A stretch of 64,000 bases of DNA, taken from Alphaproteobacteria bacterium. GTDB taxonomy: Bacteria; Myxococcota_A; UBA796; GCA-2862545. The translations under genes were made by a program, and so were the position numbers. The stretch is taken from NCBI GenBank assembly GCA_020632955.1, contig JACKEO010000001.1:1-64000 (forward strand), given 5' to 3'. Positions 32,506 to 42,260 of this stretch are shown one piece after another. Position 1 is the first letter of the stretch, and every line of letters starts with the position of its first letter. A model generated the notes under the pieces. That model did no database searches, had not been told where the DNA came from, and saw only the letters and a program-made list of their open reading frames with translations.

Positions 32506-33374
32506 TCCACGTTGGCGGCCTGCTCGCGCAGCCGCTCGATCACCGACTTGAGCTCCACCACCCGCGCGCTCACGGGGTGGTCCACCGCCTTGCTGCCCAG
32601 GGTGTTCACCTCGCGGTGCAGCTCCTGCACCAGGAAGTCGAGCCGACGCCCCACCGCCTCGTCGCTGCCCAGCGCCGCCCGGGCCTGCACCAGGTGGCTC
32701 CGCAGGCGCGCCAGCTCCTCGGTGACGTCGGCCTTGTCGGCCTGGAGCACCGCCTCCTGGGCCACCCGCCAGCCCTCGGCGGCGTCGCCCACCACCGCCT
32801 CGACGCGCGCGCGGAGGCGGTCCTGCAGGCGCGTGGACAGGTCGGCCGTGACGGCCTCGATGGCCTGCGCGTGCGCCGCCAGCTCGTCGAGCAGGCGGCC
32901 GAGCTCGGCGGCGAGCTGCGCTCCCTCGGCGAGGCGCATCGCGTCGAGTCGATCCAGGGCCTGGCCCACGGCCCGCTGCACCACCTCCGTCTCGGCCTCG
33001 GCGTCGACCTCGGGCGTGCCCGTGGTGAGCACGCCCGGCTGTTGCAGCGCGAGCAGGGCCAGCGCGCCGGGATCCACCGCCGTGGCCCCCACGAGCTGCT
33101 GCATGCGCGCGAGGTAGGCCACGTACAGCTCCTCGTCGGCCTGCACCGCGCCCTGGGCCGCCTCCGCGTCGCGACGCAGGTGCACGTCCACCCGCCCCCG
33201 GCGACAGGCCGCCTTCACCTGGGCCAGCAGCACCGGCTCCAGCGCGCCGTGCTCCCGGGGGAGCTTGAGGTGCACGTCGAGGAAGCGGTTGTTCACGCTG
33301 CGCACCTCCACACGCACCGTGGTGCCGGCGTCGTGGGCCTCGCCTCGGCCGAAGCCGGTCATCGAACGCAGCAC
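32502..33374 (-). CDS. yicC: YicC-family endoribonuclease
   Basis: 290 residues, the family's normal size. It opens with the signature LRSMTGFGRGEA, followed by VRSVNNRFLDVHLKLPRE. The C-terminal DUF1732 part includes RLDFLVQELHREVNTLGSKA. YicC proteins are hexameric endoribonucleases that promote RNA decay. The GTG at 33374, with GGAGG five bases upstream, gives the expected M-L-R-S-M-T-G-F-G start; the ATG at 33362 would cut the signature. First gene of the yicC-gmk-rel run and divergent from the oppA-like gene. Confidence 0.95.
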   Translation of the reverse strand: MLRSMTGFGRGEAHDAGTTVRVEVRSVNNRFLDVHLKLPREHGALEPVLLAQVKAACRRGRVDVHLRRDAEAAQGAVQADEELYVAYLARMQQLVGATAVDPGALALLALQQPGVLTTGTPEVDAEAETEVVQRAVGQALDRLDAMRLAEGAQLAAELGRLLDELAAHAQAIEAVTADLSTRLQDRLRARVEAVVGDAAEGWRVAQEAVLQADKADVTEELARLRSHLVQARAALGSDEAVGRRLDFLVQELHREVNTLGSKAVDHPVSARVVELKSVIERLREQAANVE

Positions 33375-33499
33375 GGGGGCCTCCGTGCCGGCGCCCTAAC
33401 CCACCCCGGCAGCCGGTCCGCCGGGCAGCGAGGCCGGGCGGAGCGTGGTACCCGCTGCCCGTCGCGGCCCCGTCGCGGCCCTCGCCGTCGGAGACCGAG

Positions 33500-35668
33500 A
33501 TGGCCCCGTCCGCCGCCCTCCCCCTGCTGCTCCTCGGCTGCGCCCCCACCGGGCCCCGCTTCGGCCTGTCGCGCGCCGACGGTCCCATCGACGAGCTGGT
33601 GTTCAACAACGGCGCCGAGCCCGAGTTCCTCGACCCCACGCAGGCCACCGGCCACCCCGACTCGCGGGTGATCGGCGCGATGTTCGACGGCCTCACGGAG
33701 TACCACCCCGAGGATCTGTCCCCCCAGCCCGGCCTCGCCGAGCGCTGGGAGGTGCACCCCGACGGCCGCGGCTACACCTTCCACCTGCGCCACGACGCGG
33801 TCTGGTCCGACGGCGAGCCCATCACGGCGCACGACGTGGTGTGGAGCTGGGAGCACGTGCTCCACCCGGTCTTCCTGTCGCGCTACGCCCAGCAGCTCTA
33901 CATGGTGGAACGCGCCGAGCCCTACAACCAGGGCCGCGTCTTCGTGCTCCGCGAGGACGTGGACGGCGTGCCCGCCGGCACCGCCGTGCTCGCCGTCGAC
34001 ACCAACCTGCGCCGCCTCGCCGAGGGCGTCACCGTGGGCGGCACGGCCGTGGAGGCCGGCGCCACCGTGCTCCTCGACGCCCCCGGGAGCACCACGGCCG
34101 TGGTGCAGGCCGGCTGCGTCGACGCCTCCGACCTGCCCGCCCTGGTGGGCTGCGAGGGAGCCCGCAGCGAGGGCACGGTGGCCGCCGAGGCCCTGGAGCC
34201 CACCTGGCCCGTGCGCGGCCAGCGGGTGCTCTCCCGCGCGGTGGACCTGCTCGACGACCAGGACGGGGTGCGCGCCAGCCTGCCCGCCGGCACCGAGGTG
34301 GTGGTGCTCGGCGAGCCCGGCGGCCGCGCCAAGGTGCAGGCCCTGCAGGCCGAGCGCGCGGGCTGGGTGCCCGCCGACGCGCTGGTCGACCCCCACGCCG
34401 GCCGGGTGCGCTACCGCGTGGAGGTGCTGCCCGAGCTGGACTGGGAGGGCGACGACCCGCCGTCCGACGCCGGGCTCCCGGTGGAGCCCCGCCTCCTCGA
34501 GGTCGATGCGGGCCAGCTGCGCACCGACGTGGCCGCCCTGGGCCTGCGCATCCCCGACGACCACACCCTGGTGGTGCGGCTGCGGGGCACCGCGCCCTAC
34601 TTCCTCACGCTCACCAGCCACACCACCCTGCGCCCGGCCCCCCGCCGCGCCTGGGAGGCGCACGGCAGCCGCTGGACGCGCCCCGAGCACATCGTCACGA
34701 GCGGGCCCTTCCGCCTCGTGGCCCACGAGGTGCGCGACCGCTTCGAGTTCGAGCGCAACGAGGACTGGTGGGGCGTGGGCCGCGTCGCGCTGCGCAAGGT
34801 CACCGCCTACAGCATCGACAACCTCACCACCTCCGCCAACCTCTACCGGGCCGGGTACACCGACCTCGTCGTGGCCAACGACCTGCCGTCGGAGTTCATC
34901 CCCATCCTCGAGGACAAGGAGGACTACGCGGTGGGCCCCTCGCTCGCGGCCTACTTCTACCGGCTGAACACCACCCGGCCCGAGCTGCAGGACCCGCGCG
35001 TGCGGCGCGCCCTGTCGATGGCCATCGACCGTCGCGACATCGTGAAGGTCACCAAGGCCGGCCAGCTGCCCGCCAGCCACCTCGTGCCCCCCGGGCTGCC
35101 CGGGTACGGCGACGGCGTGGCCGGGCCCTCCTTCGACCCCGAGGCCGCCCGCGCCCTGCTCGCCGAGGCCGGCTACCCCGGCGGCCAGGGCTTCCCCGAG
35201 ATCTCCATCCTCTACAACACCCTGGAGTCCCACAAGCTGATCGCGGCGGTGGTGCAGGCGCAGTGGAAGGAGCACCTCGGCATCGCCGTGCAGCTCGAGA
35301 ACCGCGAGTGGAAGACCTACCTCAAGGCCGTGCACGCCAAGGACTACGACGTGGCACGCGCCGGGTGGATCGGCGACTTCGTCGACCCGCTGACCTTCCT
35401 CGAGCTCTTCATCACCGACGGCGGCAACAACGAGACGGGCTGGTCCGACCCCGAGTACGACCGCCTGATCTACGCCTCGTCGCAGACGCCCGACCCCGAG
35501 GAGCGCATGGCGATCCTGCGCAAGGCGGAGGCGCTGCTGAACGAGGCGATGCCGATCATCCCGATCTACACGTACGTGAACTACGCGCTGACGCAGCCGG
35601 ACGTGAAGGGGTGGCATGCGAACGTGCTGGACCAGCATCCCTGGCAGGTGGTCTCGCTCGATCGGTAG
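33500..35668 (+). CDS. OppA-like peptide-binding lipoprotein with SH3-like insertion
   Basis: 722 residues, about 180 more than ordinary OppA/DppA. ATG at 33500 with GGAG upstream; signal peptide MAPSAALPLLLLGC, Ala at +2. The SBP_bac_5 fold starts with NNGAEPEFLDPTQATGH and continues with GLAERWEVHPDGRGYTFHLR and SDGEPITAHDVVWSWE. It resumes after an insertion with SGPFRLVAHEVRDRFEFERN, RRALSMAIDRRDI and AGWIGDFVDPLTFLELF. The insertion (about residues 145-340) contains an SH3b-like segment at 240-297 (PVRGQRVLSRAVDLL ... GWVPADALVD), a fold that binds cell-wall peptides. It is probably the binding component of the importer encoded at 37764-42253, though a NYN gene and a lipoprotein gene intervene. 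Confidence 0.88.
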   Translation: MAPSAALPLLLLGCAPTGPRFGLSRADGPIDELVFNNGAEPEFLDPTQATGHPDSRVIGAMFDGLTEYHPEDLSPQPGLAERWEVHPDGRGYTFHLRHDAVWSDGEPITAHDVVWSWEHVLHPVFLSRYAQQLYMVERAEPYNQGRVFVLREDVDGVPAGTAVLAVDTNLRRLAEGVTVGGTAVEAGATVLLDAPGSTTAVVQAGCVDASDLPALVGCEGARSEGTVAAEALEPTWPVRGQRVLSRAVDLLDDQDGVRASLPAGTEVVVLGEPGGRAKVQALQAERAGWVPADALVDPHAGRVRYRVEVLPELDWEGDDPPSDAGLPVEPRLLEVDAGQLRTDVAALGLRIPDDHTLVVRLRGTAPYFLTLTSHTTLRPAPRRAWEAHGSRWTRPEHIVTSGPFRLVAHEVRDRFEFERNEDWWGVGRVALRKVTAYSIDNLTTSANLYRAGYTDLVVANDLPSEFIPILEDKEDYAVGPSLAAYFYRLNTTRPELQDPRVRRALSMAIDRRDIVKVTKAGQLPASHLVPPGLPGYGDGVAGPSFDPEAARALLAEAGYPGGQGFPEISILYNTLESHKLIAAVVQAQWKEHLGIAVQLENREWKTYLKAVHAKDYDVARAGWIGDFVDPLTFLELFITDGGNNETGWSDPEYDRLIYASSQTPDPEERMAILRKAEALLNEAMPIIPIYTYVNYALTQPDVKGWHANVLDQHPWQVVSLDR

Positions 35669-35755
35669 GTGCGTTGGGGGCGGGTCGGGGGGGTGGCACC
35701 TCGCAGGACGCCCTAGGGACGTTGGTCTGCGCCTGATCTCGGGATGTGGGGCCCC

Positions 35756-35778
35756 CCATTCCAGCGGAGCTGGAATGG
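35756..35778. terminator. Perfect 10-bp hairpin between convergent genes
   Basis: CCATTCCAGC (35756-35765) pairs perfectly with GCTGGAATGG (35769-35778) around GGA, in the 250-base spacer between the convergent oppA-like and NYN genes. It is enclosed by a second inverted repeat, AGGACGCCC (35705-35713) and GGGCGTCCT (35821-35829). A bidirectional terminator is the likely role; nothing coding is seen in this spacer. Confidence 0.65.
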
Positions 35779-35918
35779 TTCCCCCCGCCATCCCTGCGCG
35801 GCGCTCGGGAGGTCGCTGGGGGGCGTCCTGAGGGGGTGGCACTTCCCCGCCCCGATCCCCCGGCGCGCCTGCGATCGGGCTCGGCTGGGCGTGGGGGCCG
35901 GCGGGTCGGAGGGACCGG

Positions 35919-36473
35919 CTAGAGGTAGCGCTCGGGGTCGAAGTCCTCGATGGCGACGACGCGGACGCGGGGGAGGACGAAGTCGAAGGCGCCGACGTCG
36001 TCCTCGAGGTCGCAGACCTCGACGTGGTCCATGTCGCGGAGCTCGCCGGAGAGGAACTCGGTGAAGCCCATGACGGCCACGCGGCGGGCGCCGTCGGCGA
36101 GCATGCGAAGGTCGTCGGCGAAGTCGGCGTCGTGGCTGCCCAGGACCACCGCGCCCTCGCGCAGGAGCAGGGCCTGCAGGGTGCGCTGGATGGCGACGTC
36201 GACCACCTTCACGTCCTGCGGGCCCGACAGGGGCACCGGCACGAGGCCCATCGACGACAGCGCGGCGATGAAGCCCACGGGCAGGCCGTGGCTGGCGTTG
36301 AGGAAGAACAGGGCGCGCACCGGACCGCCGAAGTGCTGCTCGGCGAAGGCCACCACGCGATCCCAGCGCGGGCGCTGATCCGATCGGGGGCGCGCGCTCA
36401 GGATGCGCTGCCCCAGGGTCATGTCGAGGTTCTCGCCGTCGATGAGCACGTAGGTGGCTGCAGACTCGGTCAC
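35919..36473 (-). CDS. NYN-domain (LabA/DUF88-like) PIN-fold protein
   Basis: 184 residues. The GTG at 36473, with AGGGGATC upstream, places the first catalytic-type Asp at residue 12 in TYVLIDGENLDM. Later acidic clusters (VKVVDVAIQ, GSHDADFADDL) complete the NYN/PIN active-site pattern, and VRALFFLNA and VAVMGF are core strands. NYN domains are predicted metal-dependent ribonucleases; LabA-type members act in regulation. Acidic residues at all expected positions argue for an active enzyme. It sits opposite the peptide-uptake genes and upstream of a 370-base regulatory spacer. No toxin-antitoxin partner is visible. Confidence 0.85.
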   Translation of the reverse strand: MTESAATYVLIDGENLDMTLGQRILSARPRSDQRPRWDRVVAFAEQHFGGPVRALFFLNASHGLPVGFIAALSSMGLVPVPLSGPQDVKVVDVAIQRTLQALLLREGAVVLGSHDADFADDLRMLADGARRVAVMGFTEFLSGELRDMDHVEVCDLEDDVGAFDFVLPRVRVVAIEDFDPERYL

Positions 36474-36843
36474 GCGGATCCCCTGGGCGTGCTCCGCTCT
36501 CACGCGCGCCGCGCTTGACCGCCACCCCCCGGTCGCGTACTCCGGGCGTGCGACCAGGGTGCCCTGCTCCGGCAGGGCCTGGACGGCCGGTGGTCGTCCA
36601 GCGGGAAGCCGGTGACGCGAGGTCCGCCTCGCCACTCCGGAACGGTTCCGCCACCGTGATCGGTCATGCCCTGCCACGAAGCCACTGGGACAGCCCGGGA
36701 AGGCGGCAGGGACGAGGGCCGTCAGTCGGGAGACCTGCTCCGGCGCATCACCCCACACCACATCCTCGGACCTGGGATGGTGGGGGAAGGGCACTGCTGT
36801 GCGCTTCTCCGACCCGAACGATCCGGGGGCGAGGAGGCAGAGC
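36474..36843. promoter_or_regulatory. 370-base divergent spacer with hairpin and palindrome
   Basis: No gene is supported here. Two structures stand out. GCCCTGC (36561-36567) pairs with GCAGGGC (36572-36578) around a TCCG tetraloop. A perfect 13-base palindrome CGGAACGGTTCCG occupies 36638-36650, as an operator of a dimeric regulator might. The spacer separates the divergent NYN and lipoprotein genes and so must hold both promoters; I could not assign -35/-10 elements. Confidence 0.45.
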
Positions 36844-37650
36844 ATGATCCGAAGCACCCTGCGACTCGCCGCCCTGGGCCTGGTGGCCTGCGGCAGCCCG
36901 TCCACCGACACCACCGACACCGACACCGATGCCGTCGACACCGACGTCGTCGACACCGGCACCGACCAGCCGGCCGACCTGAACAAGGGCCCCATCGCGG
37001 TCGCCGGCGACTGGGCCGCGTCCTTCATGGGCACCGCCGTCATCGACGACGTGAGCTGGGACCTGGGCTACGCGCTCGCCAACCTCACGAAGTTCTCGAA
37101 CGGCGAGCGCTGGGCGGTCGGCTCCAACGGCGACGGCACCTGGTCGCGCTTCGACTGGGCGGCCGACGGCCCCGACGGCTGGTGGTACTGCCAGCAGGCC
37201 TACGACGCCGCCACCGAGAGCACAGCACTCACCACGCCCCCTGCCGACGCCACCGACCCCGAGACCACGGGCTGTGGCGCCGGCGACACGGTCTTCGGCT
37301 GGACCCGGCTCTTCGCCACGCACGGCCGCAACGGGCAGTACACCGACGACGGCGGGGCCACCCACACGGTCACCACCTGGACCTGGCAGACCACGAACGG
37401 CACCGACACCGCCGCCTTCGCCCTGGGCAGCTGGGACGTCGGCGCCGGCTGGATCACCGCGAAGGACGACGAGAGCGGCACGTGGTCGCGCTTGACCCTG
37501 CTCGACGTGGGCGACGACCTCTGGATGTGCGCCGGCGCCGTGGACCTCGTGGACGAGGCCGCGGCGATCGCGGCACCCGCCCCTGCCACGGACGCGCCCG
37601 AGACCGGGGGCTGCCAGGGCGAGGCCTGGACGAAGCTGACCGCGCAGTAG
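36844..37650 (+). CDS. Lipoprotein with duplicated Trp-rich beta domain
   Basis: 268 residues. ATG at 36844 behind GAGGAGG. The signal peptide MIRSTLRLAALGLVAC has Gly at +2, followed by a stalk of STDTTDTDTDAVDTDVVDTG. Two related halves follow: GERWAVGSNGDGTWSRFDW ... DGWWYCQQAYDAATES ... TGCGAGDTVFGWTRL, and TAAFALGSWDVGAGWITAKDDESGTWSRLTL ... DLWMCAGAVDLVDEA ... GGCQGEAWTKL. Each half carries a GTWSR-type strand, an aromatic-Cys strand and a CxGxxxxWtkL-like end. The duplication is clear. No known family. It stands directly before the oppB gene (113 bases), but a common transcript is uncertain. Confidence 0.82.
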   Translation: MIRSTLRLAALGLVACGSPSTDTTDTDTDAVDTDVVDTGTDQPADLNKGPIAVAGDWAASFMGTAVIDDVSWDLGYALANLTKFSNGERWAVGSNGDGTWSRFDWAADGPDGWWYCQQAYDAATESTALTTPPADATDPETTGCGAGDTVFGWTRLFATHGRNGQYTDDGGATHTVTTWTWQTTNGTDTAAFALGSWDVGAGWITAKDDESGTWSRLTLLDVGDDLWMCAGAVDLVDEAAAIAAPAPATDAPETGGCQGEAWTKLTAQ

Positions 37651-37763
37651 GCCCTGATCCGGGGGTGCGGCCCGCCCGGGTCGCGCCCCCTCCCCCGCCC
37701 CGGGCCGGAAGTGCTGTCACCTCCTCGCCGAGGACGATAGAGCCGCGTCTCGCCGAGGTCCGG

Positions 37764-38678
37764 TTGACCACCTTCGTCGCCAAGCGCCTGCTGCAGATCG
37801 TCCCGCTCGTGGTCCTCCTCGCGCTGGTGACCTTCCTGCTGCTGCAGCTCGCCCCGGGCGGCCCCTTCGACGCCGAGCGCAGCTTCCCGCCCGAGATCCA
37901 GCGCCAGCTCGAGGCCCGCTTCCAGCTCGACCAGCCCTGGTACGTGCAGTTCGGCTCCTACATGGCCGGCCTGGCCGACGGCACCCTGCCCTCGCTCAAG
38001 CGCCCGGGCCTCACGGTGGGCGAGCTCATCGGGTCCAGCTTCCCCGTGAGCCTGCTGCTGGGCTCCCTCGCGATGGCCTTCGCGCTGGCCCTGGGCATCA
38101 CGTCCGGCATCATCGGCGCCCTGCGGCAGAACACGATCTGGGACTGGTCCACGATGAGCGTGGCGCTGGTGGGCATCTCGGTGCCCAACTTCGTGCTGGG
38201 CCCGCTGCTGGTGCTGTGCTTCGCGCTGGGCCTGGGCTGGTTCCCGCCCGCCCGCTGGGACGGCCCCGCCACCTGGGTGCTGCCCGCGATCACCCTGGGC
38301 CTGGCCTACGCCGCCTACATCGCGCGCCTCACGCGGGCGGGCATGCTCGAGGTCATCCGCGCCGACTTCGTGCGCACCGCCCGCGCCAAGGGCCTGGCCG
38401 AGCACGTCGTGGTGCTCCGCCACGCGCTGCGTGGCGCGCTCGCCCCCGTGGTCACCTTCCTCGGCCCCGCCACGGCCCAGATCATCACCGGCACGGTGGT
38501 GATCGAGAAGGTCTTCCAGGTGCCGGGCCTCGGCTACTACTTCGTGCAGTCGGCGCTGGATCGCGACTACTCGATGGTGCTCGGGGTGGTCTGCTTCTAC
38601 AGCGTCATCCTCATGGTCATGAACCTGCTGGTCGACGTGGCCTACACCTGGCTCGACCCGCGCGTGAAGCTCGCATGA
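37764..38678 (+). CDS. oppB: Oligopeptide ABC transporter permease OppB
   Basis: 304 residues, the normal size for OppB/DppB. The TTG at 37764 is the only start that keeps the N-terminal helix (TTFVAKRLLQIVPLVVLLALVTFLLLQ), and GAGG lies upstream. Six TM segments are visible. The EAA loop that contacts the ATPases reads EVIRADFVRTARAKGLAEHVVVLRHALR, close to the family consensus (YIRTARAKGL). The C-terminus GYYFVQSALDRDY is typical. It opens a strictly overlapping operon with oppC, oppD, a secreted protein and oppF. Together with oppC it forms the membrane channel for short peptides. Confidence 0.93.
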   Translation: MTTFVAKRLLQIVPLVVLLALVTFLLLQLAPGGPFDAERSFPPEIQRQLEARFQLDQPWYVQFGSYMAGLADGTLPSLKRPGLTVGELIGSSFPVSLLLGSLAMAFALALGITSGIIGALRQNTIWDWSTMSVALVGISVPNFVLGPLLVLCFALGLGWFPPARWDGPATWVLPAITLGLAYAAYIARLTRAGMLEVIRADFVRTARAKGLAEHVVVLRHALRGALAPVVTFLGPATAQIITGTVVIEKVFQVPGLGYYFVQSALDRDYSMVLGVVCFYSVILMVMNLLVDVAYTWLDPRVKLA

Positions 38679-39613
38679 GCGCCGCCGACACCCACCTCGT
38701 GGTCGACGAGCGCGAGCTGGTCGCGGGCACCAGCCTCTGGCAGGACGCCTGGCGACGCTGGCGTCGCAACCGCGTGAGCGTGGTGAGTGCGGTGGTGCTG
38801 GTGGCCGTGATGGTCTTCTGCAGCGTCGGCCCGCTCGCGGCGGAGCTGCTGCTCGGCGCCACCTACGACGGCCAGGACATCTCGCTGGGCGCCAGCGCCC
38901 CCTCGTGGGCCCACCCGATGGGCACCGACGTGCTGGGGCGCGACGTCATGGCCCGCACGATGCACGGCGGCCGCGTGAGCCTCATGGTGGCGCTGGTGGC
39001 CACCGCCGTGAGCCTGCTCGTGGGGGTCACGTACGGGGCCGTGAGCGGCTTCGTGGGCGGGCGGGTCGATGCCGCGATGATGCGCTTCGTCGACCTGCTC
39101 CTGTCCACGCCCTACCTGCTGCTCGTCATCGTGCTCATGGCGGTGATCCCGCCGTCCTCCGTGTCGATCGGCGGCCTCGACGGCAGCTTCGTGCTGATGT
39201 TCGCCGCGCTGGGCCTCGTGAGCTGGCTGGTGCTCGCGCGCATCGTCCGCGGCCAGGTGCTCTCGCTCAAGCAGCAGGAGTACGTGGAGGCCGCCCGCGC
39301 CATCGGCGTGCCCCAGGCCACCATCCTCTTCCGCCACATCGTGCCCAACACCCTGGGTCCGGTCATCGTGTACAGCACGCTCACCATCCCGTCGGTGATG
39401 CTGTCGGAGGCCTTCCTGTCCTTCCTGGGCCTGGGCATCCGCGAGCCGCAGGCGAGCTGGGGCACCCTGGTGAGCGACGGCGCGAACGCGATGGTGGTCT
39501 ACCCGTGGCTGCTGCTGGCGCCCGGGCTCACGATGACGCTCACGCTCTTCTGCCTCAACTTCCTCGGCGACGGCCTGCGCGACGCCCTCGACCCGCGCCA
39601 GGGGGAGACGTGA
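38675..39613 (+). CDS. oppC: Oligopeptide ABC transporter permease OppC
   Basis: 312 residues. The ATG at 38675 overlaps the oppB stop (ATGA). A cytoplasmic N-terminus (SLWQDAWRRWRRNRVSVVSA) precedes TM1. The periplasmic HPMGTDVLGRDVMARTMHGGRVSL is the OppC-N signature. The EAA loop is EYVEAARAIGVPQATILFRHIVPN, and the end reads PWLLLAPGLTMTLTLFCLNF. Together with OppB it forms the translocation pore for peptides. Confidence 0.94.
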   Translation: MSAADTHLVVDERELVAGTSLWQDAWRRWRRNRVSVVSAVVLVAVMVFCSVGPLAAELLLGATYDGQDISLGASAPSWAHPMGTDVLGRDVMARTMHGGRVSLMVALVATAVSLLVGVTYGAVSGFVGGRVDAAMMRFVDLLLSTPYLLLVIVLMAVIPPSSVSIGGLDGSFVLMFAALGLVSWLVLARIVRGQVLSLKQQEYVEAARAIGVPQATILFRHIVPNTLGPVIVYSTLTIPSVMLSEAFLSFLGLGIREPQASWGTLVSDGANAMVVYPWLLLAPGLTMTLTLFCLNFLGDGLRDALDPRQGET

Positions 39614-40602
39614 GCGATCACGTGCTGCAGGTCGAGGACCTCCAGACCCACTTCCACACCGAGCACGGCGTGGTGAAGGCGGTCGACGGCGTGAGCTTCG
39701 AGGTGGGCCGCGGCGAGATCATGGGGCTCGTGGGCGAGTCGGGCTCCGGCAAGAGCGTCACCAACCTGTCGATCCTCCGCCTGGTGCCCACGCCGCCCGG
39801 TCGCTTCGCCGGCGGTCGCATCCTCTTCCAGGGCGAGGACCTGCTCACCCTCCCCGAGGCACGGCTGCGCACCTACCGCGGCAACCGCATCGCGATGATC
39901 TTCCAGGACCCGATGACCTCGCTCAACCCGTACCTGCGGGTGAGCCGGCAGATCGGCGAGGTGCTGGAGCTGCACAAGGGCATCGACCGCGCCCAGGCCC
40001 ACCGCCGTTCCATCGAGCTGCTCGAGATGGTGGGCATCCCCGATCCGGCGCGCCGCGTCGACCAGTACCCCCACGAGTTCAGCGGCGGCATGCGGCAGCG
40101 GGTGGTGATCGCCATGGCGCTGGCCTGCGAGCCGGAGCTGCTGCTCGCCGACGAGCCCACCACCGCCCTCGACGTCACCATCCAGGCGCAGATCCTCGAG
40201 CTCATCCAGGGGCTGGCCAAGGAGCTTGGCACGGCCGTGGTCCTCGTCACCCACGACCTCGGCGTGGTGGCCGGCGTGGCCGACAAGGTGGCCGTGATGT
40301 ACGCCGGCCGCATCGTGGAGCGGGGTCCCGTGGGCGCGCTCTTCTCGCGGCCGATGCACCCGTACACCCGCGGCCTGCTCGCCAGCGTGCCACGCCTCGA
40401 CACCCGCGGTCGCCTCGTGCCCGTGCGCGGCATGCCGCCCGACCTCACCACCCTGGGCGAGGGCTGCGCCTTCCGCGACCGCTGCCCCGAGGCCTTCGAC
40501 CGCTGCGGCCAGACGCCCCTGTGGTACGGCACCCGGCAGCGCGGGGCGGCCTGCTGGGCCCAGCAGCGCAGCGCCCTCACCATGCCCGCGGAGCTCGACT
40601 GA
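39610..40602 (+). CDS. oppD: Oligopeptide ABC transporter ATPase OppD
   Basis: 330 residues. GTG at 39610 overlaps the oppC stop (GTGA). Walker A GESGSGKS, Q-loop FQDPMTSLNP, ABC signature FSGGMRQR, Walker B LLLADEPTTALD and H-loop VTHDLGVV are all intact. The C-terminal oligopeptide/dipeptide extension has the Cys set CAFRDRCPEAFDRC ... ACW, which in OppD/DppD homologues can bind an iron-sulfur cluster. It powers import together with OppF. The next start overlaps its stop by one base (TGATG). Confidence 0.95.
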   Translation: MSDHVLQVEDLQTHFHTEHGVVKAVDGVSFEVGRGEIMGLVGESGSGKSVTNLSILRLVPTPPGRFAGGRILFQGEDLLTLPEARLRTYRGNRIAMIFQDPMTSLNPYLRVSRQIGEVLELHKGIDRAQAHRRSIELLEMVGIPDPARRVDQYPHEFSGGMRQRVVIAMALACEPELLLADEPTTALDVTIQAQILELIQGLAKELGTAVVLVTHDLGVVAGVADKVAVMYAGRIVERGPVGALFSRPMHPYTRGLLASVPRLDTRGRLVPVRGMPPDLTTLGEGCAFRDRCPEAFDRCGQTPLWYGTRQRGAACWAQQRSALTMPAELD

Positions 40603-41248
40603 TGCGTCCCCTGCTCCTGCTCTGCCTGCTGCTCACCTCCTCGCTCGCGTGGGCAGGCAAGCCCGGCCGCAAGGACGAGGCGGCCCTGCGCGCCCTGCAC
40701 GACCGCTACGCCCACGCCATCGAGGTGGCCGACTGGGAGGCCGCCGCCGCCCTGATGCACCCCGAGGCCCTCGCCCGCTTCCGCGAGATGCTCGGCGACC
40801 TGATGACCCTCGAGGGGCCCGACGGCACCACGCTCGCCACCGTGCTGTTGGACGGCACGCGCGTGGACGAGCTGGAGGGCCTCGACGACGCCGGCTTCTA
40901 CGCGCGCTTCCTCGCCTCGATGACCCGCATGGTGCCCGCCCTGCAGGAGGCCATGGCCAGCACGCGCATGGAGACCCGCGCCATCGCCTTCGACGCCGCC
41001 GGCGAGGCCTTCGTGGTCTACGACATGACCATGAGCCCGATGGGGGTCGAGGTCCACAAGCTCGGCGTCACCAGCGCGCGTCGCACCGACGACGGCTGGG
41101 GCTTCCTGCTGTCGGGCGACATCGCCGGCCTGGCGCAGGGCTTCCGCGCCCAGATCGAGCAGCTCCAGGCAGCCGAGAACGCTTCGAAGGCCGACACCAC
41201 CGAGGCCCCCGCCCCCGCGCCGCCCGCCCCCGCGCCGGAGCCCACGCC

Positions 41249-41252
<4 letters not shown>
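40602..41252 (+). CDS. Secreted NTF2-like protein inserted between oppD and oppF
   Basis: 216 residues with a Sec signal peptide (MRPLLLLCLLLTSSLAWA, cleavage after AWA). The ATG at 40602 shares one base with the oppD stop, and the end overlaps the oppF start by four bases. It is therefore a real part of the operon. The mature domain begins KDEAALRALHDRYAHAIEVADWEAAAALMHP, the opening pattern of NTF2-like/SnoaL-type cone folds, and continues with EAFVVYDMTMSPMGVEVH and TDDGWGFLLSGD strands. The C-terminus is a disordered Ala/Pro-rich tail. An exported protein encoded between the two ATPase genes is unusual. It could assist peptide capture or the protease encoded downstream; no direct evidence. 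Confidence 0.78.
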
Positions 41253-42253
<1,001 letters not shown>

Positions 42254-42260
42254 GGTCCGC

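Noticed and set aside
29653..33117. A plus-strand frame of more than 1100 codons across rel, gmk and yicC, and another at 49769-53071 across rpsO-truB-rbfA.
   Set aside because: The minus strand carries unmistakable conserved proteins over the same bases; the plus frames are their shadows.
35691..35709. A 19-base string (GGGTGGCACC-T-CGCAGGAC) nearly repeated at 50021-50039 in another spacer, suggesting a dispersed repeat.
   Set aside because: One mismatch in 19 bases between any two places of a 64-kb GC-biased sequence is within chance expectation, and the flanks do not match.
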